Source: Bacteroidia bacterium
Lineage (GTDB): Bacteria > Bacteroidota > Bacteroidia > Chitinophagales > UBA2359
DNA length: 64,000 nucleotides
NCBI GenBank assembly: GCA_030427245.1
Contig: JAUHXA010000020.1
Location: 1-64,000 of the forward strand
Direction: 5' to 3'
The notes beneath the pieces are model-generated. The model had not been told where the DNA came from. It was given only the letters and a program-made list of their open reading frames with translations, and did not search any database. The position numbers and the translations under genes were made by a program. How positions within the stretch are numbered: position 1 is the stretch's first letter; each line of letters opens with the position of its first letter. This document shows, piece by piece, positions 52,165 to 61,650 of the stretch.

Positions 52165-53649
52165 ATGAAATATATTCTATTTTTTATATTGTTTTCTCGA
52201 ACTCTTCTGTCACAAGAAACCTACTTCAATAAAAATTATGATATAGAAAATGGCAATCAAATTCCCAAAGCGATATGTGTATCAGAAGATAGTTTTCATA
52301 TTTTACTAAACAGTAGAACCAATAATACAGAAAATAAATACGTGGTATGGGAAGTAGATGAACTGGGAAATAGTCTAAATATAAATACCTATGGAGTAAG
52401 TGGTCATAATTATCTTGAGGGAAGTCTAGTAGAAAAAAATGGCATTTTTTTTATATTTTTATCTGAACTTGATTCTCTTACCACTACTGATGGAGATTTT
52501 TACTTGGCAAGCATTGATAAAGAAGGAAATGAATTGTGGAGTCACACTTACAAAGCTGAACTATCTTTGGACGGTTCAAGAAAACTAACAGCTACAAGAG
52601 ACGGAGGCTTCATTCTGACAGGCTTTACCCAAGATTTTCCTGCTGAACCTGCACAGGCTTTTATTATAAAAACCGACAGCTTGGGCAATATGGAATGGCA
52701 AAAAGATTATGGCGAATCGAATAATAGAGAACAGGGAAAAGAAGTGGTTCAAACAGAAGATGGAGGTTATTTGGTGATGGGATGGACTTCTATACAAAAT
52801 AGCAACAGAGATATATGGTTGTTTAAAATAGACAGTTTGGGCAATATGCTGTGGGATAAAAAATACGGTAGTTTTTATTTTGAAGAATGTAAGGATATAT
52901 TGGAAGTGGAAGATGGTTATGTATTGGTGGGCTATCAGTATCAGTCGCCTATGCTAAATGAAGGTTCAAGAGGCTATATCTTGAAGATAGACAAAGAAGG
53001 AAATCTATTGTGGGAAAAAACTTATACAGGCGTGTCTGAATACTATGGAACTCGATTGGACGATGCTTTTTGGGAAGTACGAGAATTGGAGGATGGAAAT
53101 TTGGCAGTGATTGGCAATTCTCGCAATTACAATGAATTGGAGCGTTTTTCGGGCATTTTGATGAAACTAACCGCAGAAGGAGACAGCTTGTGGACAAAGG
53201 TATATAGCAACAGCATCAGTACACATCAATTTTGGGATTTTGAAGTGACAGAAGACAATGGATTTGTTATATGTGGATTTACAACAGGCGTAGAAAGCGG
53301 CACACAAGACGGTTGGGTTCTTAAAGTCGATAGCCTCGGCAACACCTGTCAGCCCGCCAATTGTGACAGTATTTTCACTACTTCGATTCAGTATGAGGTC
53401 ACCACACATTTCCCCACCCAATTTTACCCCAATCCCGCCCAAAATCGAGTCACCTTTGAGCATCGACTACCCAAAAATGCTATTTTAGAGGTGTATAGTT
53501 TGCAAGGCATATTGATACGAGAAGAACAAGTTACTGGACATGGTTCGGCTTTGGAGTTGGATATTGAAGGTTGGGAAAGTGGCTTGTATATTTACAAAGT
53601 CAGTATTGAAGGAGAGGAGGTGAGTAGTGGGAAATTGGTGGTGGAGTAA
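52165..53649 (+). CDS. T9SS-exported beta-propeller-like protein (module A, copy 3)
   Basis: About 494 residues from ATG 52165, which opens a signal peptide ending at TLLSQ. It is a close paralogue of the 50046 protein, sharing TDSLGNMEWQKDYGE, GGYLVMGWTS, DGYVLVGYQY and the KVDSLGNTCQPANCDSIFTT stretch before the sorting domain. The T9SS domain reads FPTQFYPNPAQNRVTFEHRL and ends EVSSGKLVVE. The sorting domain sequence differs in its centre from copy 2, by a small deletion. Cell-surface location is predicted. Confidence 0.82.
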   Translation: MKYILFFILFSRTLLSQETYFNKNYDIENGNQIPKAICVSEDSFHILLNSRTNNTENKYVVWEVDELGNSLNINTYGVSGHNYLEGSLVEKNGIFFIFLSELDSLTTTDGDFYLASIDKEGNELWSHTYKAELSLDGSRKLTATRDGGFILTGFTQDFPAEPAQAFIIKTDSLGNMEWQKDYGESNNREQGKEVVQTEDGGYLVMGWTSIQNSNRDIWLFKIDSLGNMLWDKKYGSFYFEECKDILEVEDGYVLVGYQYQSPMLNEGSRGYILKIDKEGNLLWEKTYTGVSEYYGTRLDDAFWEVRELEDGNLAVIGNSRNYNELERFSGILMKLTAEGDSLWTKVYSNSISTHQFWDFEVTEDNGFVICGFTTGVESGTQDGWVLKVDSLGNTCQPANCDSIFTTSIQYEVTTHFPTQFYPNPAQNRVTFEHRLPKNAILEVYSLQGILIREEQVTGHGSALELDIEGWESGLYIYKVSIEGEEVSSGKLVVE

Positions 53650-53813
53650 TCAATGAGTCGATAGTAATTTTACCCACCTGTCCTTTCGTACAGTATTTCA
53701 CCAGTTCTTTTTACCACTTCAAAACCGTTCCAATGCCTGATGTATAGACTTCACGCTTGGCTTAATTTTGCAGTATTGAAACATTCTTTCAACAACTTCA
53801 AAATTAAATCAAC

Positions 53814-54530
53814 ATGGATACCACACTTCAAAAAACAGCATTGATCACAGGAGCTTCAAAAGGGTTGGGTTTGGCCTTGGCAACAGCACTGGCTCAAAAA
53901 GGCTGGAAATTGCTCATCAATGCTCGAAATGCAGAAAGACTGTATAAAGTACAACAAGAACTATTGAAGTACACAGAAGTTGAAGCGATTTCGGGCGATG
54001 TCATTGACGAGATTCACCTCCTTCAATTCCCCGATAGAATCGCAAAATGGGGTGGTTTGGATTTGATTGTCAACAATGCGAGTAGCTTGGGAATGTCTCC
54101 CCAGCCTCACTTATTAGATTATCCAATTGAAGTTATCCACACAGTTTTCCACACAAATGTAATAGCTCCCTTGTCTCTACTTCAAAAAGTGAAAAATTAC
54201 TTAAAATCTAATGCTAAGATAATCAGTGTCAGCAGTGATGCGGGTGTAGAAGCTTATGCAGGTTGGGGTGCTTATGGTGCAAGTAAAGCAGCACTAGAAC
54301 ACCTTTCCCACATCTTAGCTGTGGAAAACCCGCAGTGGAAAGTGTATTGGGTAGATCCTGGCGATATGCGTACAGATATGCACCAAGCAGCTTTCCCAAC
54401 TGAAGACATCAGTGACCGACCCTTACCCGAAAAAAGCGTTCCTGGTTTTATGGAACTCATTGAAGGAAATCATCCCAGTGGACGTTATGTGAGTCAGCAA
54501 TTGATAGCTGATTTGATGATGGTTCGGTGA
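53814..54530 (+). CDS. Short-chain dehydrogenase/reductase
   Basis: A 238-residue SDR. TGASKGLG near residue 11 binds NAD(P), NNASS near residue 90 is the usual NNAG-like motif, and the catalytic set is ISVSSDAG followed by YGASKAALEH (Tyr and Lys). The substrate cannot be inferred. It is followed on the same strand after 60 bp by a QueA-like gene, and the two may be cotranscribed. Confidence 0.9.
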   Translation: MDTTLQKTALITGASKGLGLALATALAQKGWKLLINARNAERLYKVQQELLKYTEVEAISGDVIDEIHLLQFPDRIAKWGGLDLIVNNASSLGMSPQPHLLDYPIEVIHTVFHTNVIAPLSLLQKVKNYLKSNAKIISVSSDAGVEAYAGWGAYGASKAALEHLSHILAVENPQWKVYWVDPGDMRTDMHQAAFPTEDISDRPLPEKSVPGFMELIEGNHPSGRYVSQQLIADLMMVR

Positions 54531-54590
54531 TTCTCAAAAGCGTGATTGACAATTGGTTTTTCATTTTTATTCTCATTTTCACTATTTCTT

Positions 54591-55715
54591 ATGACAACTC
54601 TAACTTCAAACATAAATACTTCTTTGCCCATTCAAGGTAAAACATACTCCAACAAACCATTTCATTTTCATCTGCCCGATGTTCTTCAATGTGCCAAGCC
54701 GACGGAAGCTCGAGGCATAGCAAGAGACAAAGTTCGATTGATGGTTTCCAATAAATCTACAGATGAAATCGAACACACCCTTTTCCGAAACATTTCCTAC
54801 TATTTGCAAGAAGGGGACGTACTCGTGGTCAATACCAGTGGCACACTAAAAGCAGCTTTGGAAGCACATCGTGCAGATGGTACTTTGCTAAGAATACATC
54901 TTTCCACTAAACAAGCAGAAAATCAATGGATTATTGAGCTTCGACAAGTATTTGGTCAACATACTAAGCGCTTCAAAGGCGGTCAAAGTGGTGAGGTACT
55001 TCAATTGAGCAGTGGCGGCAAAATTGTATTAGAGACCCCTTACTATTCCAATCATGTTTCTGAAGAAGAACATTTACAGCTTTGGCAGGCAAGTATTGAA
55101 GTAGAAGACACTGTGGAAAGTTATTTGGATAGACACGGGATGCCGATTCGCTACAATTATGTGAAAGAGCAATACCCACAATCCTATTACCAAACCGTAT
55201 TCGCTCAAGAAATGGGAAGCGCCGAAATGCCTTCTGCAGGACGAGCATTTACCCCACAGTTGATTGCAAAATTGGTTTCCAAAGGTGTGCAGATTTTGCC
55301 AGTGGTTTTGCATACAGGAGTAGCGAGTTTGGAACTCCATGAACGACCCTATCAAGAATACTATCGAGTATCGGACTTTACCGCTTCTGCCCTCAATTTA
55401 GCTCGCCAACAAAACAGGCGCATTATTGCAGTCGGAACAACCGTTGTTCGAGCATTGGAAACGGTAACGACCAGAAATGGATTTACCCAAAGCGGAGAGG
55501 GTTGGACGGATGAATTTATCACACCCGAAAGGGGCATTTTTGCAGTGAATGGATTGTTGACAGGTTTTCACGAACCCAAAGCCTCACATTTGCTGATGTT
55601 GGAGGCTTTAGCGGGTTTGTCACATATTGAAGTCACTTATCAATCAGCCATTGAAGAAGCTTACCAATGGCATGAGTTTGGAGACTTGCATTTAATTATC
55701 CCAACGCCTTCATAA
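54591..55715 (+). CDS. QueA-like S-adenosylmethionine:tRNA ribosyltransferase-isomerase family protein
   Basis: A 374-residue protein from ATG 54591. QueA-like stretches are visible: FHLPDVLQ with ARDKVRLMV near residue 47, LQEGDVLVVNTSGTLKAAL (QueA GD-L-V-N-T) near residue 73, AVGTTVVRALET near residue 280 and GWTDEFITPERGI near residue 302. QueA makes epoxyqueuosine in tRNA. The N-terminal motif is less typical than in main-line QueA and there is no zinc or tRNA partner gene, so a paralogue with a related reaction is possible. Its 3' end overlaps the metF gene by 20 bp, in convergent orientation. Confidence 0.72.
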   Translation: MTTLTSNINTSLPIQGKTYSNKPFHFHLPDVLQCAKPTEARGIARDKVRLMVSNKSTDEIEHTLFRNISYYLQEGDVLVVNTSGTLKAALEAHRADGTLLRIHLSTKQAENQWIIELRQVFGQHTKRFKGGQSGEVLQLSSGGKIVLETPYYSNHVSEEEHLQLWQASIEVEDTVESYLDRHGMPIRYNYVKEQYPQSYYQTVFAQEMGSAEMPSAGRAFTPQLIAKLVSKGVQILPVVLHTGVASLELHERPYQEYYRVSDFTASALNLARQQNRRIIAVGTTVVRALETVTTRNGFTQSGEGWTDEFITPERGIFAVNGLLTGFHEPKASHLLMLEALAGLSHIEVTYQSAIEEAYQWHEFGDLHLIIPTPS

Positions 55716-56649
55716 TCTTCTGAAAAGGGCCTGCTTCACTCATGGTATAAAAGTGTAAACAAGGAACACCAAACTCCAAGAGTTCTTTGCATTGTTGCAC
55801 TGTCCATTCAATGCCTATTTCCTTGATTTTTTCCTTATCATTATATTGTTGGATTTCGGTGACCAAGTCTTCAGGAACAGAAATATTGAAGATACCCGGC
55901 AATCTGCTCACTTGCGATTGACGGGTAATGGGTTTGATACCTGGAATGATCGGAACATTGATATCTGCAGCTCTGCAATTTTTCACAAAATCGAAGTACT
56001 TTTGATTGTCAAAAAACATTTGGGTGACAATATAATCTGCCCCAGCATCTACTTTTTGCTTCAAATACTTCAAATCAGCGGTTACATTGGGTGCTTCTTG
56101 ATGCTTTTCAGGATAACCTGCAACCCCTATACAAAACTCTGTCTCTACAGGATTGCGAAGATCTTCTTCTAAGTACACACCATTGTTCATATTGACCACT
56201 TGCTGTACCAATTCCACTGCATTTTTATTCCCTTTTATTTCAGGGATAAAGCTGCGTTCTCCTTTCACCGCATCACCACGAAGCAGCAATACGTTGTTCA
56301 CACCCAAATAATTAAGGTCAACAAGTGCATCCTCTGTTTCATTTTTTGTAAACCCTCCACATACCAAATGCGGAACAGCATCTACCCCATATTTGTATTG
56401 AATAGCCGCACAAATACCAACTGTTCCAGGGCGTTTACGGGTGTAAACTTTCTCGTATAGCCCATTTTCTAATAGTTTGAATTTGTATTCTGCTCGATGG
56501 TAAGTAACATTGATAAAAGGAGGTTTAAATTCCATCAATAAATCCAAGATTCGATACATACTTTGGATGCTTTTTCCCTTCAATGGAGGCAATATTTCAA
56601 AGGAAATCAATGTTTTATCAGTTTGGTTGAGCTGCTCTATAACTTTCAT
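55696..56649 (-). CDS. metF: Methylenetetrahydrofolate reductase
   Basis: A 317-residue flavoenzyme. ISFEILPPLKG near residue 14 is the MetF N-terminal motif, with NVTYHRAEY and ALVDLNYLGVNNVLLLRGDA further on. The FAD and folate contacts follow (GVAGYPEKH near 177, DAGADYIVTQMFFDN near 205). It reduces 5,10-methylene- to 5-methyl-tetrahydrofolate for methionine synthesis. The frame is open 35 codons further up to 56754, but those residues have no family likeness, so ATG 56649 is chosen. No other methionine gene is adjacent. Confidence 0.95.
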   Translation of the reverse strand: MKVIEQLNQTDKTLISFEILPPLKGKSIQSMYRILDLLMEFKPPFINVTYHRAEYKFKLLENGLYEKVYTRKRPGTVGICAAIQYKYGVDAVPHLVCGGFTKNETEDALVDLNYLGVNNVLLLRGDAVKGERSFIPEIKGNKNAVELVQQVVNMNNGVYLEEDLRNPVETEFCIGVAGYPEKHQEAPNVTADLKYLKQKVDAGADYIVTQMFFDNQKYFDFVKNCRAADINVPIIPGIKPITRQSQVSRLPGIFNISVPEDLVTEIQQYNDKEKIKEIGIEWTVQQCKELLEFGVPCLHFYTMSEAGPFQKIMKALG

Positions 56650-57424
56650 GTATTTTAAAATGTTGTTTTTGATTTCCAATTCACAACAAGAAGGAAAGGA
56701 GTAAATACAGATGAGGTCAAACCATGAAGAAGTATAATTTTTACACTTACTCATCTATCTCTTTTATGTCGACAAAGTTTGTCAAAAGAGTAGGAATTAG
56801 CACCTTATCCCAAAATGACAGGTTGCTAAGGTATCATAGAGCCTATTCTCTCTACCTTTCTTGATAAGTTAGAAATCGTAATTTGAAGAACGAAGGGCAA
56901 ATATAGCTTTTTGAGGCAAAAAAGGATTTTACTTTCAATAATTTATTTTTGTAAATGCAGCGTTTTTTATGCCTATATCGTCTATATAGTATTAGCAGCG
57001 CATTCAAACCTCCTAATTTAAAAGGGAAAATGTATTTCTATTGCAACAACATACTTTTCTGAATGTATTGACCATCAGGGCTCAATACATGGAAAAAGTG
57101 ATGCTCACCCTAATAATAAGTCGCTTCTATTGTCGGAAAACGTGCATAAATGTTCTTTTTTATGTCAAAAAAATGACCGATATTTGGGATAATTGTGAAA
57201 CAAAACAAGGTTTTTGAGAGTAAAATCATAGAGAAGGATTCTCATATCTTTATAAAATCATTTACTTCCTATCACTCAGACTTCCTTATTCAAAGCTGAT
57301 TTATAGACTTCCCCAATAATAATAATAAAAAGCACTTTTTTTGTGTCTTATTGGAAATATTACAAGCTATAAATACTCAATCCAATGTGGCACCTATTCT
57401 TATACTTAATTAAATTTACTTAAT
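56650..57424. other. Gene-free stretch
   Basis: About 775 bp between metF and the Crp-type gene without an acceptable ORF. A 23-codon protein-like stretch on the - strand (57038-57109, HVLSPDGQYIQKS) is bounded by stops and too short to call. The rest is AT-rich. Confidence 0.5.
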
Positions 57425-58123
57425 ATGAACAGACAAACAGCTACAGTCGGAGATGGGTTAGAGTTACAAGATATAAGTATAGAGGCAATGCTTCCCTTAC
57501 TTACCAATGACGGAGGCTATACTCCTCCTCCAAGAAAAGTCCGCAAGGGCGATTTTGTATATCTTCCCAATGATATCAACAATAAGGTTTACGTCGTCAA
57601 ATCAGGGCGTGTCAAAGTCGGAACTTATTCGGGTCGAGGGAAAGAAATGGTAAAAGGCATTCTCCGAAATGGTGAAATTTTTGGAGAATTGCGTTTGATT
57701 CATAAACACCAAAACAACGAATTTGCCCAAGCAATTGACAATGTTGAAGTGTATGTCATTCCTTTGGTGAGAATGAGGGAATTGATGCGTCGAAACCTCG
57801 ATTTTTCCTTCAAAATCATGGAAATCATTGCTGATAGATTGAACGAAACCCAAAGACGTTTGGAACTTCAATTGTTTAAAGATACCAAATCAAGGGTGAT
57901 TCAGTTTATGTTGGATTTGGCGGAAGACAGAGGGGTAAGAGTGGGCTATGAAACCGCCGTTAGAGAGTTTTTTACCCACCAAGAAATCGCTAACATCACA
58001 GGTACTTCTCGCCAAACGGTGACAAGCATCCTAAACGAACTTCGTGCGGATAATTTGATTTACTGCAATCACAAACGATTGCTTATCAGAGACAAGGAAC
58101 GATTAGAAGAATTGATGGGGTAA
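57425..58123 (+). CDS. Crp/Fnr family transcriptional regulator
   Basis: A 232-residue regulator. The N-terminal cyclic-nucleotide-binding-type beta-barrel spans about 40-155 (KVYVVKSGRVKVGTY, GEIFGELRLI). A dimer helix (FSFKIMEIIADRLNE) links it to a Crp-type winged helix-turn-helix (HQEIANITGTSRQTVTSILNEL at about 180-200). No cysteine cluster typical of oxygen-sensing Fnr is present. The ligand and targets are unknown. A strong terminator follows. Confidence 0.92.
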   Translation: MNRQTATVGDGLELQDISIEAMLPLLTNDGGYTPPPRKVRKGDFVYLPNDINNKVYVVKSGRVKVGTYSGRGKEMVKGILRNGEIFGELRLIHKHQNNEFAQAIDNVEVYVIPLVRMRELMRRNLDFSFKIMEIIADRLNETQRRLELQLFKDTKSRVIQFMLDLAEDRGVRVGYETAVREFFTHQEIANITGTSRQTVTSILNELRADNLIYCNHKRLLIRDKERLEELMG

Positions 58124-58162
58124 ATACTTACGCTTCATTATTCGTTTCTGAATAATTTTATT

Positions 58163-58205
58163 AAATGTCCAATATACTTGTTAGAGAGTATATTGGACAT
58201 TTTTT
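58163..58205 (+). terminator. Strong rho-independent terminator
   Basis: AAATGTCCAATATAC (58163-58177) pairs perfectly with GTATATTGGACATTT (58188-58202), followed by TTTTTTG. It ends the Crp-type gene. Confidence 0.9.
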
Positions 58206-58285
58206 GTTTGCAGTGTTTCTATAATAGAAAGAGAGCTTTTTCTATTTTGGGGTTTCAATCATTTACAGAGAAACAGAATAAAAAA

Positions 58286-59047
58286 ATGGAATTTCAAAAT
58301 AAAGTAGTTTTAATCACAGGAGCAGGTTCAGGAATTGGGCGAGTCACTGCCCACGCTTTCGCAAAAGAAGGAGCTGTTGTAGTAGTGTCGGATATCAACG
58401 AAGAAGGCGGCAAAGAAACCGTTGGGCAAATAGCTACAATGGGCGGTAAAGAAGCCGTTTTTGTGAAGTGTAATGTCACCAAATTTGAAGAAGTCGAAAA
58501 CCTAATCAAAAGTGCGGTTACACAATTCGGACGGGTAGATATAGCAATCAACAACGCTGGAATAGGAACGCTTCCTGCAAAAACAATCAACACAAGTTTG
58601 GAAGATTGGGACAAAACGATGGCAGTGAATGCAACAGGCGTTTTTTACTGTATGAAGTTGGAATTGAAGCAGATGATGCAGCAAGGCGGGGGGGGCATTG
58701 TCAATACGGCTTCAATTGCAGGGTTGAGAGGACTGCCCAATAATATTGCTTATGTAGCGAGCAAACATGCCGTAGTAGGCATGACTAAGACGGCTGCAAT
58801 GGAATATGCGCCCCACAATATTCGCATCAATGCGCTTTGCCCTGTTTTTACGGTTACGCCCTTATTCAACCCCGAAATGATGGAAAAAATTTCGGCAGGT
58901 TTACCCAAAAAATTGAAGGCGAATATACCTATGAGACGTTTTGCCGACCCTATCGAAATGGCAAATGCTACTTTGTGGCTGTGTTCGGACAAGGCAAGTT
59001 TTATGACTGGACATGCTATGCCAGTAGATGGAGGGCTGACTGCTTAA
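58286..59047 (+). CDS. Short-chain dehydrogenase/reductase (glucose-1-dehydrogenase-like)
   Basis: A 253-residue SDR from ATG 58286; an upstream extension in frame has no family likeness. TGAGSGIG near residue 12, NNAGIG near residue 90, NTASIAG and YVASKHAVVG (catalytic Tyr and Lys) are all present, and the C terminus has the MTGHAMPVDGGLTA block. The type with VDGG near the end is typical of glucose/3-oxoacyl-type SDRs. The substrate is unknown. A run of G at 58687-58696 encodes GGGG inside the gene and is in frame. Confidence 0.92.
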   Translation: MEFQNKVVLITGAGSGIGRVTAHAFAKEGAVVVVSDINEEGGKETVGQIATMGGKEAVFVKCNVTKFEEVENLIKSAVTQFGRVDIAINNAGIGTLPAKTINTSLEDWDKTMAVNATGVFYCMKLELKQMMQQGGGGIVNTASIAGLRGLPNNIAYVASKHAVVGMTKTAAMEYAPHNIRINALCPVFTVTPLFNPEMMEKISAGLPKKLKANIPMRRFADPIEMANATLWLCSDKASFMTGHAMPVDGGLTA

Positions 59048-59210
59048 GAACTTCAATTTCAAAGCTCAAATTCAAAAACTTAGTACTTCAAAAAAAAATG
59101 CAAGTTCAATTTTGAACTTGCATTTTTTAATTAGCAACAAGGCTTTAAATCTTCAGACCCAGTCTCATTGCAGTTTTGAATTTGCATTTGAGCTTTGAGT
59201 TTGAAGTTTT
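59048..59210. repeat. Outer inverted repeat around a bidirectional terminator
   Basis: The stretch AACTTCAATTTCAAAG onward (about 59048-59080) pairs nearly perfectly with about 59172-59210 (TTTGAATTTGC...GAGTTTGAAGTT). The arms are about 30 bases and enclose the perfect hairpin at 59093-59128. It fills the space between two convergent genes. Confidence 0.65.
59093..59128. terminator. Perfect bidirectional terminator
   Basis: AAAAAATGCAAGTTCAA (59093-59109) and TTGAACTTGCATTTTTT (59112-59128) form a perfect 17-bp stem with a two-base loop. The A-run before and T-run after serve both strands, between the SDR gene and cysN. Confidence 0.9.
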
Positions 59211-59211
59211 T

Positions 59212-60477
59212 TTAGATAATCATCCCCGCAGCTACCGTTTCATTCGTACCTTCATCAATCAAAATTACACTACCTGTAATGCGATTGCGGCGATAGGTAT
59301 CATAAAAAAGCGGTTTTGTGGTGCGAATCTGAATCCTTGCAATATCGTTCATGCCAATATCTTTTGCTTCTTCCATTCTGTGTAGCGTGTTGATATTGAG
59401 TTTGTAGCGAATTTCTTTGATGACACAACGAACATCAGCCGTTGTGTGCTTCAAAGCGTACTTGCCTCGGGGAGTCAGTTTTTGTCGTCCCAACCAACAA
59501 ATCATCAAATCAATATCTTGTCCCACTTTTGGGACATTGTTGGGACGAATAATCATATCACCACGGCTGATGTCTATATCATCGTCAATTCGAACTGTCA
59601 CAGACATCGGCGCATAGGCTTCTTTGACTGGGCCATCAAAAGTATCAATGGAAGTAATCGAAGAGGTAAATCCTGAAGGTAATACCATGATTTCATCTCC
59701 AGGTTTTAATACGCCCCCACCTACACGTCCAGCATATCCTCTATAATCGTGAAATTCATCTGTGTTTGGACGAATGACATGCTGCACAGGAAAACGGACA
59801 TCAATGCGATTCCAGTCGCTCGAAATATGGATATTCTCCAACAAATACATCAATGTAGGTCCTTCGTACCAAACCATATTTTTGGAACGAGAGACCACAT
59901 TGTCACCCAACAATGCACTCATAGGCAGATAACTGATGTCTTGTGTTTGTAGCTTTGAAGTAAAATCCTCAAACTGTTCTTTGATTTCTTCAAATCGTTC
60001 TTCTTTGAAGTCTACCAAATCCATTTTGTTGATACACACTACAATATGTGGAATACGCAAGAGTGAAGCGATAAACAAGTGACGACGACTTTGTTCAATC
60101 ATTCCCTTTCGAGCATCGACCAAGACGAGCGCCAACTGAGAGGTTGAAGCACCTGTCACCATGTTTCGGGTGTATTGAATGTGACCCGGCGTATCTGCAA
60201 TAATGAATTTACGTTTGGGGGTCGAGAAATAGCGGTAAGCTACATCAATTGTGATACCCTGTTCTCGTTCTGCCTTCAAACCATCGGTCAAAAGAGCTAA
60301 GTTTACCCCTTCTTCACCACGCCTTTGACTTGCCTTTGTGACCGCCTCCATTTGGTCTTCGAAGATGGACTTACTGTCATAAAGCAGTCGTCCAATTAAT
60401 GTGCTTTTTCCATCATCGACACTACCTGCTGTGCTGAATCGCAGCAAGTCCATATCTAAATATCCTTTGGAATCCAT
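59212..60477 (-). CDS. cysN: Sulfate adenylyltransferase large subunit (GTPase)
   Basis: A 421-residue EF-Tu-like GTPase. GSVDDGKST near residue 17 is the P-loop (G1), EREQGITIDVAY near residue 70 is the switch I/G2 region, DTPGH (G3) and NKMD (G4) follow. The beta-barrel domains 2 and 3 make up the rest. With CysD it makes APS from sulfate and ATP, driven by GTP. Order on this strand is cysC, cysD, cysN. The gap before cysN (203 bp) holds two minisatellites and no terminator. Confidence 0.96.
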   Translation of the reverse strand: MDSKGYLDMDLLRFSTAGSVDDGKSTLIGRLLYDSKSIFEDQMEAVTKASQRRGEEGVNLALLTDGLKAEREQGITIDVAYRYFSTPKRKFIIADTPGHIQYTRNMVTGASTSQLALVLVDARKGMIEQSRRHLFIASLLRIPHIVVCINKMDLVDFKEERFEEIKEQFEDFTSKLQTQDISYLPMSALLGDNVVSRSKNMVWYEGPTLMYLLENIHISSDWNRIDVRFPVQHVIRPNTDEFHDYRGYAGRVGGGVLKPGDEIMVLPSGFTSSITSIDTFDGPVKEAYAPMSVTVRIDDDIDISRGDMIIRPNNVPKVGQDIDLMICWLGRQKLTPRGKYALKHTTADVRCVIKEIRYKLNINTLHRMEEAKDIGMNDIARIQIRTTKPLFYDTYRRNRITGSVILIDEGTNETVAAGMII

Positions 60478-60520
60478 TGTTGATATTATTTTTTCTATTG
60501 TTATTTTTGATTATTATTTT

Positions 60521-60565
60521 GATGCTGTTGATGCTGTTGATGCTGTTGATGCTGTTGATGCTGTT
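60521..60565. repeat. Five tandem copies of a 9-bp unit
   Basis: GATGCTGTT is repeated five times without a mismatch, followed by a degenerate sixth (GATTCTGGA). It lies in the cysD-cysN gap. Confidence 0.95.
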
Positions 60566-60632
60566 GATTCTGGATATAAGTACTTTTTTTTCTAAAACGG
60601 AAACATTCTTATAAAAACTATAGTATCGCCTA

Positions 60633-60676
60633 AGCATCCACCGAGCATCCACCGAGCATCCATCGAGCATCCATCG
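60633..60676. repeat. Four tandem copies of an 11-bp unit
   Basis: AGCATCCAYCG occurs four times (two with C, two with T at the Y position), ending 3 bp before the cysD stop codon region. It is a second array in the same gap. Confidence 0.95.
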
Positions 60677-60679
60677 AGC

Positions 60680-61585
60680 CTAAAAATACCCTTCTTTCTT
60701 CCGATCCTCCATTGAAGTTTCCGAGCGCTTATCATCCGCCCGTCCACCACGTTCGGTCATTCTAGTAGCCGCCACTTCGTCAATGATTTTTTCCAAAGTA
60801 TCTGCATCAGAAAGGCTTGCACCAGTACTTGTCATATCCCCAATCGTTCTAAAACGAACCTCCATATCCTTTACTTCTTCTCCTTCAATCTCAGGCAAAA
60901 CATCAGATTTGTAGAGAATAATGCCATTTCTGACCACACAAGAACGGGTATGTGAAAAATACAAAGAAGGAATGTCGATTTTTTCGTGTAGAATGTACTG
61001 CCAAATATCCATTTCTGTCCAGTTACTCAATGGGAAAACACGGAAATGTTCCCCCATACGCTTTCTACCATTGAAGATATTCCACAATTCGGGGCGTTGA
61101 TTTTTTGGATCCCACTGCCCAAAATCATCACGATGCGAAAAGAAACGCTCTTTTGCTCTTGCTTTCTCCTCATCACGCCTTGCACCACCCAAAGCAGCGT
61201 CAAACTGATTTTTTTCGAGAGCCTCCAATAAAGTTGTCGTTTGCAATCGAATACGACTGGCATTGACTCCTTTTTCTTCTACTGCCGTACCTTGATTGAT
61301 GGAATCTTGAACATGTCCGACAATCAATCGAAGCCCCAATTTTTTCATTAACTCATCACGAAAGGCAATAGTTTCGGGAAAGTTATGTCCTGTATCAACA
61401 TGCAACAAAGGGAAAGGCAGTTTTGCAGGATAGAAAGCTTTTCGAGCCAAATGAAGCATCGTAATCGAATCTTTTCCGCCCGAAAACATCAGTACAGGAT
61501 TCTCAAATTGTGCTGCTACTTCTCGAATGACATAAATGCCCTCTGCCTCTAATTCTTTGAGGTGACTTAAATTATAGGAAATCAT
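60680..61585 (-). CDS. cysD: Sulfate adenylyltransferase small subunit
   Basis: A 301-residue ATP-pyrophosphatase-type enzyme. The PP-loop FSGGKDSITMLHL is near residue 34, and GGARRDEEKARAKERFFSHRD (position about 153-174) is characteristic. The C terminus TERGGRADDKRSETSMEDRKKEGYF is the conserved CysD ending. It forms the ATP sulfurylase with CysN. It lies 132 bp after cysC, in a gap with tandem repeats. It is the middle gene of the sulfate-activation cluster. Confidence 0.96.
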   Translation of the reverse strand: MISYNLSHLKELEAEGIYVIREVAAQFENPVLMFSGGKDSITMLHLARKAFYPAKLPFPLLHVDTGHNFPETIAFRDELMKKLGLRLIVGHVQDSINQGTAVEEKGVNASRIRLQTTTLLEALEKNQFDAALGGARRDEEKARAKERFFSHRDDFGQWDPKNQRPELWNIFNGRKRMGEHFRVFPLSNWTEMDIWQYILHEKIDIPSLYFSHTRSCVVRNGIILYKSDVLPEIEGEEVKDMEVRFRTIGDMTSTGASLSDADTLEKIIDEVAATRMTERGGRADDKRSETSMEDRKKEGYF

Positions 61586-61590
61586 TTTTT

Positions 61591-61650
61591 ATTGCTGTAT
61601 TGTTAAATTGTTGTATTGCTGCATTGTTAAATTGTCGTATTGTTGCATCG
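61591..61650. repeat. Imperfect 24-bp tandem repeat, 2.5 copies
   Basis: ATTGCTGTATTGTTAAATTG and its next copy (61591-61614 and 61615-61638) differ by two bases over 24. A part copy ends at about 61650. It fills the cysC-cysD gap. Confidence 0.8.

Noticed and set aside
57038-57109. 23-codon protein-like stretch HVLSPDGQYIQKS on the - strand
   Set aside because: Bounded by stops on both sides with no start codon; too short to call a remnant with confidence.
58687-58696. G-run inside an SDR gene as a phase-variation tract
   Set aside because: It encodes the normal GGGG turn of this protein family in frame and lies deep in a housekeeping-type gene.
60521-60565. Coding Ile-Asn-Ser repeat peptide in the cysN upstream region
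   Set aside because: The 9-bp repeat reads in frame on the - strand as a repetitive peptide, but it has no valid start and lies in an intergenic minisatellite.
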